Shown: positions 8,867-16,133 of the stretch, piece by piece | Layout of the letters: each line of letters starts with the position of its first letter | How positions within the stretch are numbered: position 1 is the first letter of the stretch | Assembly: GCA_963763475.1 (NCBI GenBank) | Contig: CAVXOR010000002.1 | Span: forward strand, 558,001 to 622,000 | DNA: 64,000 bases | Reading direction: 5' to 3' | DNA from: AC-32 sp963763475 | GTDB taxonomy: Bacteria; Actinomycetota; Thermoleophilia; Gaiellales; Gaiellaceae | Program-made: the position numbers and the translations under genes | Notes under the pieces: model-generated | Database searches by the model: none | Told to the model about the DNA's origin: nothing | What the model saw: only the letters and a program-made list of their open reading frames with translations

Positions 8867-10102
8867 ATGGACGTGCTGAGCTCGATCGGGGACGGCCTCT
8901 GGAACGCCTTCCGGATGGCGTGGGAGGTCTGGTGGGCGCTCGTGCTCGGCTTCCTGCTCTCGGGGATGGTGCAGGCGTGGGCGCCGCGCGACCGGCTCGA
9001 GCGTGCGCTCGGCGGCGACGGGGCGGGGACGATCGCGCTCGCGACCGGCCTGGGCGCGGCCTCCTCGTCGTGCAGCTACGCCGCGGTCGCGATCGCGAAG
9101 TCGCTCTTCCAGAAGGGCGCGAGCCTGGCCTCGGCGATGGTCTTCCAGTTCGCCTCGACGAACCTCGTCTTCGAGCTCGGGATCGTGATCTGGATCTTCC
9201 TCGGCTGGCAGTTCACGCTCGCGGAGCTCGTCGGCGGACTGCTGCTGATCGTGCTGATGTGGATCGGCGTGCGCGTGCTGGTCTCGCGGCGGGAGGAAGA
9301 GCAGGCCCGGGCCCGGGCCCAGGCGGTGGACACCGGGCACCAGCACCACTCGGCCGGCGGCTCGCCCGCGCTGTCGCTCGAGGGCTGGTCGGACGTGGCG
9401 CACAACTTCCGCGGCGACTGGCAGATGCTCTGGAAGGAGATCGGCGCGGGCTTCCTGATCGCCGGCTTCGTCGCGCTCCTGCCGAAGGAGTTCTTCAACT
9501 CGCTCTTCCTGACCGGCCACGGCGGCACCTTGCAGCTGCTCGAGAACGTGGTCGTCGGTCCGCTCGTGGCCGTGCTCTCGTTCGTCTGCTCGGTCGGTAA
9601 CGCGCCGCTGGCGGCGGTGCTGTGGGGCGGCGGGATCTCGTTCGCGGGCGTAATCGCCTTCATCTACGCCGACCTGATCATCATCCCGCTGGTGCTGATC
9701 TACGGCCGCTATTACGGCTGGCGCGTGGCGGGCATCGTCGTCGGGTTGATGTTCGCCGCGATGATGCTGGCGGCGCTCGCGGTCGACGGGATCTTCAGCG
9801 CGCTCGGGCTCGTGCCCTCGACCCGGCCCTCGCTGGACTCGATCGTCGAGCGCGGGGTGGAGTGGAACTACACGGCCGTCCTGAACATCGTCTTCACGCT
9901 GGTCGCTGCGGCGCTCTTCGGCCTCACCCTCCGGCGCGGGGCGCGCGATCCGGTCTGCGGGATGACGGTCGACCGTGGCAAGGCCCTGACCGCCGAGCGC
10001 GGCGGGCGGACCTACTTCTTCTGTGGGCCGGGCTGCAGGGCGAAGTTCGAGTCGGCTACGGCAGCTTCGGCAGCTCCGGAACCGGCACGCCCGGCACGCT
10101 GA
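8867..10102 (+). CDS. Permease (ArsP/DUF318-type) with C-terminal YHS metal-binding domain
   Basis: 411 residues. About eight membrane segments form the two halves of the PF03773-type permease, with conserved GLGAASSSCSYAAVA in the first half and FVCSVGNAPLAAVLWGGG in the second. A His-rich loop (GHQHHSAGG) separates them. After the last segment comes a YHS domain: DPVCGMTVDRGKA ... TYFFCGPGCRAKFES, with three Cys positioned for metal binding. Family members are linked to arsenical or other metal(loid) efflux; the fused YHS suggests a metal cargo or sensor, but the ion is not known. Its 3' end overlaps the convergent sigma-factor gene by 47 bp. Confidence 0.8.
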   Translation: MDVLSSIGDGLWNAFRMAWEVWWALVLGFLLSGMVQAWAPRDRLERALGGDGAGTIALATGLGAASSSCSYAAVAIAKSLFQKGASLASAMVFQFASTNLVFELGIVIWIFLGWQFTLAELVGGLLLIVLMWIGVRVLVSRREEEQARARAQAVDTGHQHHSAGGSPALSLEGWSDVAHNFRGDWQMLWKEIGAGFLIAGFVALLPKEFFNSLFLTGHGGTLQLLENVVVGPLVAVLSFVCSVGNAPLAAVLWGGGISFAGVIAFIYADLIIIPLVLIYGRYYGWRVAGIVVGLMFAAMMLAALAVDGIFSALGLVPSTRPSLDSIVERGVEWNYTAVLNIVFTLVAAALFGLTLRRGARDPVCGMTVDRGKALTAERGGRTYFFCGPGCRAKFESATAASAAPEPARPAR

Positions 10103-11135
10103 CCGGCGGCACCGGCGGGACCGGCGGCACCGCGGAAATGGGCGGGACCTGCGGGGCCGGCGGAGCCGCGACCTTCGGCACCGGGGGGACGGCCGGCGGG
10201 GCCGGGGCGGAGACGGGCGGCGCGGCCGGAGGCGCCGGCTGCGTACTGGTCACAGGTGCTGAGACCGGCGCCGCGGGGGTCGCCGGCGTCGACGAGGCGA
10301 CCGGCTTGCTCACCGGTGAAGACTTGTGTGCGACGACCGGCACCGCGGGCGTCGTCCGGGCGAGGACCGTGGCCCGAGCGTGGTGTGGCGTAGCCGCTAG
10401 CGCCCGTGCAGGCGCGTTCGTCGAGTGCCGCGACGAGATCGCAACTGCCCGGTGCGCCGAGCCGTGCACCGGCACGAACGGCGCGGCGGCAGTCATTCCC
10501 GCGCCGACGACGAGCGTCGCGGCTGCGATCTGCCCGGCGGTTCCGCCCAGGACCGTCTTGCCCCACGCGAGCGCGGAGCCCATGTTCGAGACGCCCCAGA
10601 TCCGCCCGCGCGAGCGGTTGAGCTTCTGCGCGAGCGAGCGGCGGGCCCGGAAGAGCAGCGTCTCGACCGCGCCCTCGGTCAGGGAGAGCTCGGCCGCGAT
10701 CTCGCGGTAGGAAAGTCCCTGCCACTCGCGCATCAGGATCGCGCGGCGCTGGTTCTCCGTCAGCTCGGCCAGCGCGTCCGCGACGCCGGCCAGCTCCTCG
10801 TGCGAATGCTCCGGCGCCGCGCGCTCTCCGACGAGCCCGTCGTCGGAGACGACCTCGACGCGGCTGCGGCGCCACGCCGAGCGGCGGCGCTCGCGGCAAA
10901 CGTTCGCCGCGATCGCGTACATCCAGGCCGCTTCGGCGCGCGGCACGGTGCCTTTGCGCAGGCTGCGGTGCGCGTTCAGGAAGGTCTGCTGGAGCGCATC
11001 CTCGGCCTCCTCCCGCGAGGACAGGCGCGCGCGGCAGAAGCCGAGCAGCTGGGGGGCGTAACGCTCGTACAGCAGCCCCGCCTGCGCGGCCTCGGCGGTC
11101 GCGGCGGTCTCGCGAAATGAGGGTGCGGCACTCAT
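10056..11135 (-). CDS. ECF-type sigma factor with transmembrane segment and Pro/Ala-rich tail
   Basis: 359 residues. Residues 1-175 are a normal sigma-70 family protein: region 2 (LYERYAPQLLGFCRARL ... DALQQTFLNAHRS) and region 4 helix-turn-helix (LTENQRRAILMREWQGLSYR ... AAELSLTEGAVETLLFRAR). Unusually, a hydrophobic stretch about 208-232 (GQIAAATLVVGAGMTAAAPF) follows, then about 130 residues rich in Pro, Ala and Val with many PPV/PAPP turns. This would anchor the sigma factor to the membrane and expose the tail outside. The ATG overlaps the stop of the receiver gene by 4 bp, so the two are translationally coupled. The tail coding region overlaps the convergent permease gene by 47 bp. Confidence 0.85.
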   Translation of the reverse strand: MSAAPSFRETAATAEAAQAGLLYERYAPQLLGFCRARLSSREEAEDALQQTFLNAHRSLRKGTVPRAEAAWMYAIAANVCRERRRSAWRRSRVEVVSDDGLVGERAAPEHSHEELAGVADALAELTENQRRAILMREWQGLSYREIAAELSLTEGAVETLLFRARRSLAQKLNRSRGRIWGVSNMGSALAWGKTVLGGTAGQIAAATLVVGAGMTAAAPFVPVHGSAHRAVAISSRHSTNAPARALAATPHHARATVLARTTPAVPVVAHKSSPVSKPVASSTPATPAAPVSAPVTSTQPAPPAAPPVSAPAPPAVPPVPKVAAPPAPQVPPISAVPPVPPVPPVSVPGVPVPELPKLP

Positions 11136-11566
11136 GGCTGGGCGGGCTGGTGCAGCTGGGCGGCCTCACTCTCAGTGTCGTCAGCCGGCGACGAAACACA
11201 AGTCCCGGCCTCGAGCAGGGTCTCGACCAGGTGCTCGGCCGAGCAACCCTTGTTCAGGTAGGCGGCGGCGCCGGCGCTGCGCGCCCGGTGTACGTCCTCG
11301 GAGGAGGGAGATGCGGTGAGGACGACCACCGGGCACGCGGGGAGCAGGCGCCGGAGGAGCCTCGTCGCGTCGAAGCCGTCGAGCACCGGCATCTCGAGAT
11401 CCATCAGCACGGCGTCGGGCTGCAGGTCGAGCGCCAGGCGCACGGCCTCCTTGCCGTCGCGGGCCGAGCCGGCGACCTCGACGCGCTCGTCGAAGTCGAG
11501 GGTCAGGCCGAGGGTCTCGGCGAACAGCTGGTGGTCGTCGGCGATCAGGACGCGAAGGGGCGGGAT
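11132..11566 (-). CDS. Stand-alone response-regulator receiver protein, apparent AUC start
   Basis: 144 residues if started at the ATC at 11566-11564. The N-terminus then reads (M)PPLRVLIADDHQLFAE, giving the acidic pocket Asp10/Asp11, phospho-acceptor Asp56 in LMDLEMPVLDG, Thr in VVLTASP and Lys in YLNKG: a complete receiver. No ATG, GTG, TTG or CTG is in frame between the upstream stop and residue 6, while AGGAGG sits 7 nt before the ATC. The first conventional start, GTG at 11443, would delete the first 41 residues including the acidic pocket. No DNA-binding domain follows; the tail is acidic and short. Stop overlaps the sigma-factor ATG by 4 bp. Confidence 0.75.
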   Translation of the reverse strand: MPPLRVLIADDHQLFAETLGLTLDFDERVEVAGSARDGKEAVRLALDLQPDAVLMDLEMPVLDGFDATRLLRRLLPACPVVVLTASPSSEDVHRARSAGAAAYLNKGCSAEHLVETLLEAGTCVSSPADDTESEAAQLHQPAQP

Positions 11567-11665
11567 AGCGGCTCCTCCTGTGGGGACATCCCTGGAGAGG
11601 CACGCGCGCTGGCGAAACCTGCGCTTCCTTTGCGAAGATCACTCTTTAGGGTGACTGGAGGCAGC

Positions 11666-11986
11666 ATGCGCGTGTGCGGTGACTGCGGCGGGGAGCTGGA
11701 GGCGGCCTATCGCTTCTGCCCCTGGTGCGCGGCGCCCCAGCGGCGCAAGCTGGTCGAGTTCTTCCGCGCCCACCCGCGCGACCACGGCAAGGCGCTGCGC
11801 GTCTCGCGCTACCTGACCGAGCAGCCGCACGTCCGGTTCAGCGTCTGGAACGCGGACGGGGTCGCCGAGGCGGCCGTCTCGCTGGAGGAAGAGGAGGCCG
11901 AGCGGCTGGCCGGCTTCCTGGCCGCGCCGGCGCCGGCTCGGCTCGGGGCGGTCGAGCGGCTGCTATCGCTCCTGCCTCGCGGCTAG
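11666..11986 (+). CDS. Small zinc-ribbon protein
   Basis: 106 residues beginning MRVCGDCGGELEAAYRFCPWC, a classic CxxC-x(n)-CxxC zinc ribbon, followed by a mixed region with no recognised enzyme motif (SRYLTEQPHVRFSVWN). GGAGG lies just upstream of the ATG. It is divergent from the receiver/sigma pair across about 100 bp, so a shared regulatory region is possible. Its stop overlaps that of mreB (CTAG at 11983-11986). Function unknown. Confidence 0.7.
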   Translation: MRVCGDCGGELEAAYRFCPWCAAPQRRKLVEFFRAHPRDHGKALRVSRYLTEQPHVRFSVWNADGVAEAAVSLEEEEAERLAGFLAAPAPARLGAVERLLSLLPRG

Positions 11987-13026
11987 CGCCGACTGCGGCT
12001 CTTGCGCTGGGCCTTCGCAGCCCGGTCGAGCGTCTCCAGCTCGTCGAGGCTGCGGCCCGCGCCCTCGGCCACGCAGGTCAGCGGCGACTCGGCCACCTGG
12101 ACGGGAAGGCCGACCTCCTCGCGCAGCTTCTCGCCGAGGCCGCGCAGCAGCGCGCCGCCGCCCGCGAGCACGATCCCGCGCTCGCCGAGGTCGGCCGCGA
12201 GCTCGGGCGGCGTCCGCTCCAGCGTGTCCTTGACCGCGGCGACGATCCGGCCGACCGGGGCCTCGAGCGCACGCCGCACGTCGGAGCCCGAGAGGGTCGC
12301 GCGGCGCAGCAGCCCGGTGACGAGGTCGCGGCCCGCGACGGTGGCCTCGCCGCCGTCGTCGGCCGGCGAGGCCGAGCCGATCTCGATCTTGGCCGCCTCG
12401 GCCGTCTCCTGGCCGATCAGCAGCTTGTGCATGTTCTTGACGTGGTCGACGATCGCGTCGTCCATCTCGTAGCCGCCGACGCGGATCGACTCCCAGACGA
12501 CCATCCCGCCGAGAGAGATCACCGCCACCTCGGTCGTGCCGCCGCCGACGTCGATCACCATGCTCGCGACCGCGTCCGCGACCGGCAGGCCGGCGCCGAT
12601 CGCCGCGGCCATCGGCTCCTCGATCAGGTAGACGGTGCGCGCGCCGGCGACGCGGGTGGCCTCGTCCACCGCTCGGCGCTCGACGTCGGTGATCCCGCTC
12701 GGCACGCACAGCACCACGCGGGCGAAGGTGAAGCGGGAGCCGCCGGCCTGGTTGATGAAGTGACGCAGCATCGCCTCGGTCATCTCGAAGTCGGCGATCA
12801 CGCCGTGGCGCAGCGGGCGCGTGGCGCGGATCGAGGCCGGCGTGCGGCCGATCATGCGCTTGGCCTCTGCCCCGACGGCGTGCACCTTGCCCGTCTCCTC
12901 CGAGATCGCGACGACCGAGGGCTCGAACAGCACGATCCCACGTCCGCGGATGAAGACGAGCGTGTTCGCGGTGCCCAGATCGACCGCCATGTCGCGGCCG
13001 CCGCCCAATGACCCCCAGAGCCGCAT
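11983..13026 (-). CDS. mreB: Rod shape-determining protein MreB
   Basis: 347 residues of the actin/Hsp70 fold: phosphate-1 loop AVDLGTANTLVFI, phosphate-2 loop MVIDVGGGTTEVAVISLGG, adenosine loop IVLAGGGALLRGLGEKLRE. MreB polymerises under the membrane and organises lateral wall synthesis, implying a rod-shaped cell. It stands alone: no mreC, mreD, pbp2 or rodA is adjacent, unlike the usual operon. ATG start, length typical. Confidence 0.93.
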   Translation of the reverse strand: MRLWGSLGGGRDMAVDLGTANTLVFIRGRGIVLFEPSVVAISEETGKVHAVGAEAKRMIGRTPASIRATRPLRHGVIADFEMTEAMLRHFINQAGGSRFTFARVVLCVPSGITDVERRAVDEATRVAGARTVYLIEEPMAAAIGAGLPVADAVASMVIDVGGGTTEVAVISLGGMVVWESIRVGGYEMDDAIVDHVKNMHKLLIGQETAEAAKIEIGSASPADDGGEATVAGRDLVTGLLRRATLSGSDVRRALEAPVGRIVAAVKDTLERTPPELAADLGERGIVLAGGGALLRGLGEKLREEVGLPVQVAESPLTCVAEGAGRSLDELETLDRAAKAQRKSRSRR

Positions 13027-13055
13027 CAGCGGTGCAGCCTAGATATAACGCCGGC

Positions 13056-13952
13056 ATGGAGGCGGAAGGCCGGATCCCCTTCCACGGCCACGAGACCTGG
13101 TGGCGGTCGATCGGGCCGGACGATGGCGACGCGGTCCCGCTGCTCTGCCTGCACGGCGGCCCCGGGGCCAACTGGCTGCACCTGAAGCCGTACGAGGCGC
13201 TGGCCGACGAGCGGCGCGTCCTCTTCTACGACCAGCTCGGAGCCGGCAACTCGGCGGTCGAAGGCCCGCACGACGCGTCGATGTGGACCCCCGAGCTGTA
13301 CGTCGAGGAGGTCGGCGTCGTCCGCGAGGCTCTCGGGCTCGAGCGCGTCCACGTGCTGGGTCACTCCTGGGGCGGGATGCTCGGCATGCAGTACGCCGCG
13401 ACGCAGCCGGAAGGGCTTGTCTCGCTGGTCGCCGAGAGCTCGCCGCCGTCGGTGCCTGCCTGGATGGGCGAGCTGGCGAAGCTGCGCGCGGAGCTGCCGC
13501 ACGACGTCGACGCGACGTTGCGCAAGCACGAGGAGGCGGGGACATACACCGACCCCGAGTACGAGGAGGCGGTGATGGTCTTCTACAAGCGCCACCTCTG
13601 CCGGGTCGACCCGTGGCCGGACTGGCTCGTCGAGTGCTTCGAGCTGCTCGAGGCGAATCCGGAGGTCTACCACGCCATGAACGGCCCCTCGGAGTTCCAC
13701 GTGATCGGAACGATCAAGGACTGGGACGTCACGCCGCAGCTGGGTCGGATCCAGGTGCCGACGCTGCTCTTCTGCGGCCGCTACGACGAGGTCACGCCGG
13801 CCTCGGTCGAGGAGGCGCACCGGGCGATCCCGGGCTCCGAGTTCGTCGTGCTGGGGGAGAGCTCCCACATGGCGCAGGCCGAGCAGCCCGAGGAGACGCT
13901 CGAGCTCGTGCGCGGCTTCCTCAGTCGGGTGGAGGTCGCCGCAGCCGCTTGA
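13056..13952 (+). CDS. Alpha/beta hydrolase, proline iminopeptidase family
   Basis: 298 residues. LCLHGGPGANW is the oxyanion-hole HGGPG motif of the S33 iminopeptidase family, and GHSWGGMLG is the nucleophile elbow (Ser). An Asp in CGRYDEVTP and a His in ESSHMAQAEQP complete the triad. Likely cleaves N-terminal Pro or an amide/ester substrate in the cytosol; no signal peptide. ATG 13056 starts at the conserved N-terminus, 29 bp from the divergent mreB start. Its 3' end overlaps the convergent ArfB-like gene by 32 bp. Confidence 0.85.
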   Translation: MEAEGRIPFHGHETWWRSIGPDDGDAVPLLCLHGGPGANWLHLKPYEALADERRVLFYDQLGAGNSAVEGPHDASMWTPELYVEEVGVVREALGLERVHVLGHSWGGMLGMQYAATQPEGLVSLVAESSPPSVPAWMGELAKLRAELPHDVDATLRKHEEAGTYTDPEYEEAVMVFYKRHLCRVDPWPDWLVECFELLEANPEVYHAMNGPSEFHVIGTIKDWDVTPQLGRIQVPTLLFCGRYDEVTPASVEEAHRAIPGSEFVVLGESSHMAQAEQPEETLELVRGFLSRVEVAAAA

Positions 13953-14331
13953 CGTCGCTGCGGCGGCGCTTCTGCTCCAGGCGTCGCTCGCGTGAGGCCT
14001 TCGTCGGCTTCGTCGGACGCCGCCGCCGCTCGACCTTCAGCGCCTGGCGCAGCGACTCGACCAGCCGCTCCGTCGCCAGCTCGCGGTTGCGCCACTGGCT
14101 GCGCTCGTCCTGCGCCACGGCTCGCAGGACCGGGCCGGCCCTGGCGACGACGCGCCGCTTCTGGGCTTCCGTGAGCGCCGACGACGCCTCGACGTCGAAG
14201 GTGGCCTCGACCCGCGTGTCGCTCTTTTGCGCGTGCTGGCCGCCCGGCCCGCTCGAGCGCGAGAAGCGGTAGTCGATCTCCACGCGCGGTAGCGAGACCG
14301 ACCGTGTCACCGGAATAGGATCGTCGGCCAT
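13921..14331 (-). CDS. arfB: ArfB/ICT1-type peptidyl-tRNA hydrolase (RF-1 domain)
   Basis: 136 residues containing the release-factor GGQ loop in RSSGPGGQHAQKSDTRVEA and a basic C-terminal tail (KASRERRLEQKRRRSDVKR). This is the architecture of ArfB (YaeJ), which enters the empty mRNA channel of stalled ribosomes with its tail and hydrolyses peptidyl-tRNA. The codon-recognition domain of true RF1/RF2 is absent. The ATG start (14331-14329) is interleaved with the ATG of the divergent lipoprotein gene in the tetranucleotide CATG. Confidence 0.87.
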   Translation of the reverse strand: MADDPIPVTRSVSLPRVEIDYRFSRSSGPGGQHAQKSDTRVEATFDVEASSALTEAQKRRVVARAGPVLRAVAQDERSQWRNRELATERLVESLRQALKVERRRRPTKPTKASRERRLEQKRRRSDVKRLRRPPPD

Positions 14332-14974
14332 GAGGTGGATTCTGACCGTGGTCTGTCTCGCGGCCATCTGCTCCGGTTGTAGGTCGGGCGAGCGCGAGGC
14401 CGCGGGTCCACCAATCTGTGCCGCCCGCGTCACCTGGAGCGGTGCGGTCTACTACGGCGAGACGTTCTCGTCGCTACCGCCGGCGACGCTCATACTCGGC
14501 ACCGGCGGACGGCCGACGTGCGGCGGCATCAACGGCGGCGAAGCGGGGGCGAGCTCGACCGTCCAGGTACGGCGGCTGATCGGCGTCGATCCTCGGGTCG
14601 CGGTCGCGGTGAACGGCGAGCCGGAGCACGCGTACCTCGCGCGGGGCTACTTCGTCCAGCTCCCGAGCCATCCGCTCCACCGGTCACTCCGGCCATGGCA
14701 GCAGTCGCAGAGCGAGCTCGAAGGATGCGCCGCGACGCGGCCGGTCGAGCTCGCGGGCACCGTGCGCTCCAGCACCGGCGCGGGAATCGGCATCACCCGC
14801 GGACGCGGGGAGGCGTTCCTCTTCTTTGACCCCTTTACGCGCGTGCGAGAGCTGGAACGGAACGGACTGCCGTATCTCGCCCCGGGGCAACGCGTCGCAG
14901 TGGACGCGACCGCCTGCCTCTGGCCTGGCGGCCGCTTGCGCAAGTTCGTGCCGCGCCTCATTCGCCCGGCTTAG
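14330..14974 (+). CDS. Putative exported lipoprotein of unknown function
   Basis: 214 residues with a short positive start and hydrophobic stretch (MRWILTVVCLAAICSGCRSG); the ICSGC resembles a lipobox although the -3 residue is Cys rather than Leu. The mature part contains several Cys and no known enzyme motif. It was kept as a real gene because the N-terminus is a convincing export signal and the frame is open over the whole length. Its ATG shares two bases with the start codon of the divergent arfB. A weak AGGA precedes it. Confidence 0.65.
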   Translation: MRWILTVVCLAAICSGCRSGEREAAGPPICAARVTWSGAVYYGETFSSLPPATLILGTGGRPTCGGINGGEAGASSTVQVRRLIGVDPRVAVAVNGEPEHAYLARGYFVQLPSHPLHRSLRPWQQSQSELEGCAATRPVELAGTVRSSTGAGIGITRGRGEAFLFFDPFTRVRELERNGLPYLAPGQRVAVDATACLWPGGRLRKFVPRLIRPA

Positions 14975-14985
14975 ACTCGTCGCCC

Positions 14986-15762
14986 GTGGCAGGCATCCTC
15001 CTCGACGTCGACGGCGTCCTCCACGTCTCCGGCTCGCCGATCGCGGGCGCGGCCGAGGCGGTGGAGCAGCTGCGCGAGAACGGCCACCGGCTCCGCTTCG
15101 TCACCAACAACACCACGCACTCGCGCCGGCGCCTCGCCGAGCAGATCCGCGGCTTCGGGGTCGAGCTCGAGGACAACGAGCTGCAGACCACGCCGACCGC
15201 GGCCGCGCACGCGCTGAAGGGCAAGCGGGTGCTTGCGTTGACGATGCCGGACATCGTCGAGGACCTGGGCGAGATCGAGCTCGTCGGCGAGGGCGCGGAC
15301 GCGGTCCTGATCGGCGGCGCCGACGAGACCTTCGAGACGAACCAGGTCTTCAGCTACATGAACCTCGCGCGGGCCTTCGCCGAGCTGCAGGGGGGCGCCG
15401 AGCTCTACTGCCTGCACAAGAACCGCTGGTGGCAGACCGCGCGGGGGCCGCTGCTCGACTCGGGCGCCTTCGTGGCCGGGCTCGAGTACGCGGCCGAGCT
15501 CGAGGCGACCGTGCTCGGCAAGCCGAGCCCCGCGTACTTCAACGCGGCGCTCGACGCGCTCGACTCCGACGCCGAGCTGACCTGGATGGTCGGCGACGAC
15601 ATCGAGGCCGACATCGCCGGTGCTCACGCCTGCGGTCTCAAGACCGTGCTCGTGCGCACCGGCAAGTTCCGCCCGGACGCGGTCGAGGTCGCGAGCGTGC
15701 AGCCGGACGGGATCGTCACCTCGATCGCGGCGCTCCCCGGCTGGATAGAAACAGCCGCGTAG
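14986..15762 (+). CDS. HAD-superfamily IIA phosphatase (NagD/LHPP-like)
   Basis: 258 residues. Motif I is LLDVDGVLHV (Asp nucleophile and acid/base), motif II FVTNNTTHSRR, motif III Lys in LGKPSPAYF, and motif IV WMVGDDIEADIAGA. The capped IIA layout matches NagD and the TIGR01458/LHPP group, which hydrolyse small phosphates. GTG start, 11 bp after the lipoprotein stop. First gene of a plus-strand run leading to acpS. Confidence 0.88.
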   Translation: MAGILLDVDGVLHVSGSPIAGAAEAVEQLRENGHRLRFVTNNTTHSRRRLAEQIRGFGVELEDNELQTTPTAAAHALKGKRVLALTMPDIVEDLGEIELVGEGADAVLIGGADETFETNQVFSYMNLARAFAELQGGAELYCLHKNRWWQTARGPLLDSGAFVAGLEYAAELEATVLGKPSPAYFNAALDALDSDAELTWMVGDDIEADIAGAHACGLKTVLVRTGKFRPDAVEVASVQPDGIVTSIAALPGWIETAA

Positions 15763-15773
15763 GCTTCGACCCG

Positions 15774-16133
15774 ATGCGAGTCGGCGTCGACCTGATCGAG
15801 ATCCCGCGGATCGCGCGGGCACTCGAGCGCTACCCGGGCTTCCGCGAGCGCTGCTTCACCGACGCCGAGCGCGCCTACTGCGACTCGAAGCCGAACCCGC
15901 CGCAGCACTACGCCGCTCGCTTTGCGGGCAAGGAGGCGGTCGGCAAGGCGCTCGGGTCGGGCGTCCGCTTCACCTGGCGCGAGATCGAGATCGCCGGCCG
16001 GCCGAAGCCGGGAGTGACGCTGAGCGGCAAGACGAAGGCGTGGGCCGAGCGCGTGGGCGCGGGGGAGATCGAGCTCTCGATGACCCACTCGCGCGAGCTC
16101 GCCCAGGCGGTGGCACTCGTCGCCGATGCTTGA
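15774..16133 (+). CDS. acpS: Holo-[acyl-carrier-protein] synthase
   Basis: 119 residues. Transfers 4'-phosphopantetheine from CoA to ACP. The Mg-binding Asp is in MRVGVDLIEIPRI and the conserved Glu in ARFAGKEAVGKALG, with SMTHSRELAQAVAL as the C-terminal signature. Length and order fit the small trimeric AcpS class. Its stop overlaps the next gene's ATG by 8 bp (ATGCTTGA). Confidence 0.95.
   Translation: MRVGVDLIEIPRIARALERYPGFRERCFTDAERAYCDSKPNPPQHYAARFAGKEAVGKALGSGVRFTWREIEIAGRPKPGVTLSGKTKAWAERVGAGEIELSMTHSRELAQAVALVADA

Noticed and set aside
9622..10710. Plus-strand Gly/Thr-rich 362-codon frame across the permease end and sigma tail
   Set aside because: It is the antisense of the Pro-rich sigma tail; homology-bearing frames on both strands explain the region.
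11132..11443. 103-residue receiver starting at GTG 11443
   Set aside because: It would lack beta-1 and the acidic pocket that are clearly encoded just upstream in the same frame.
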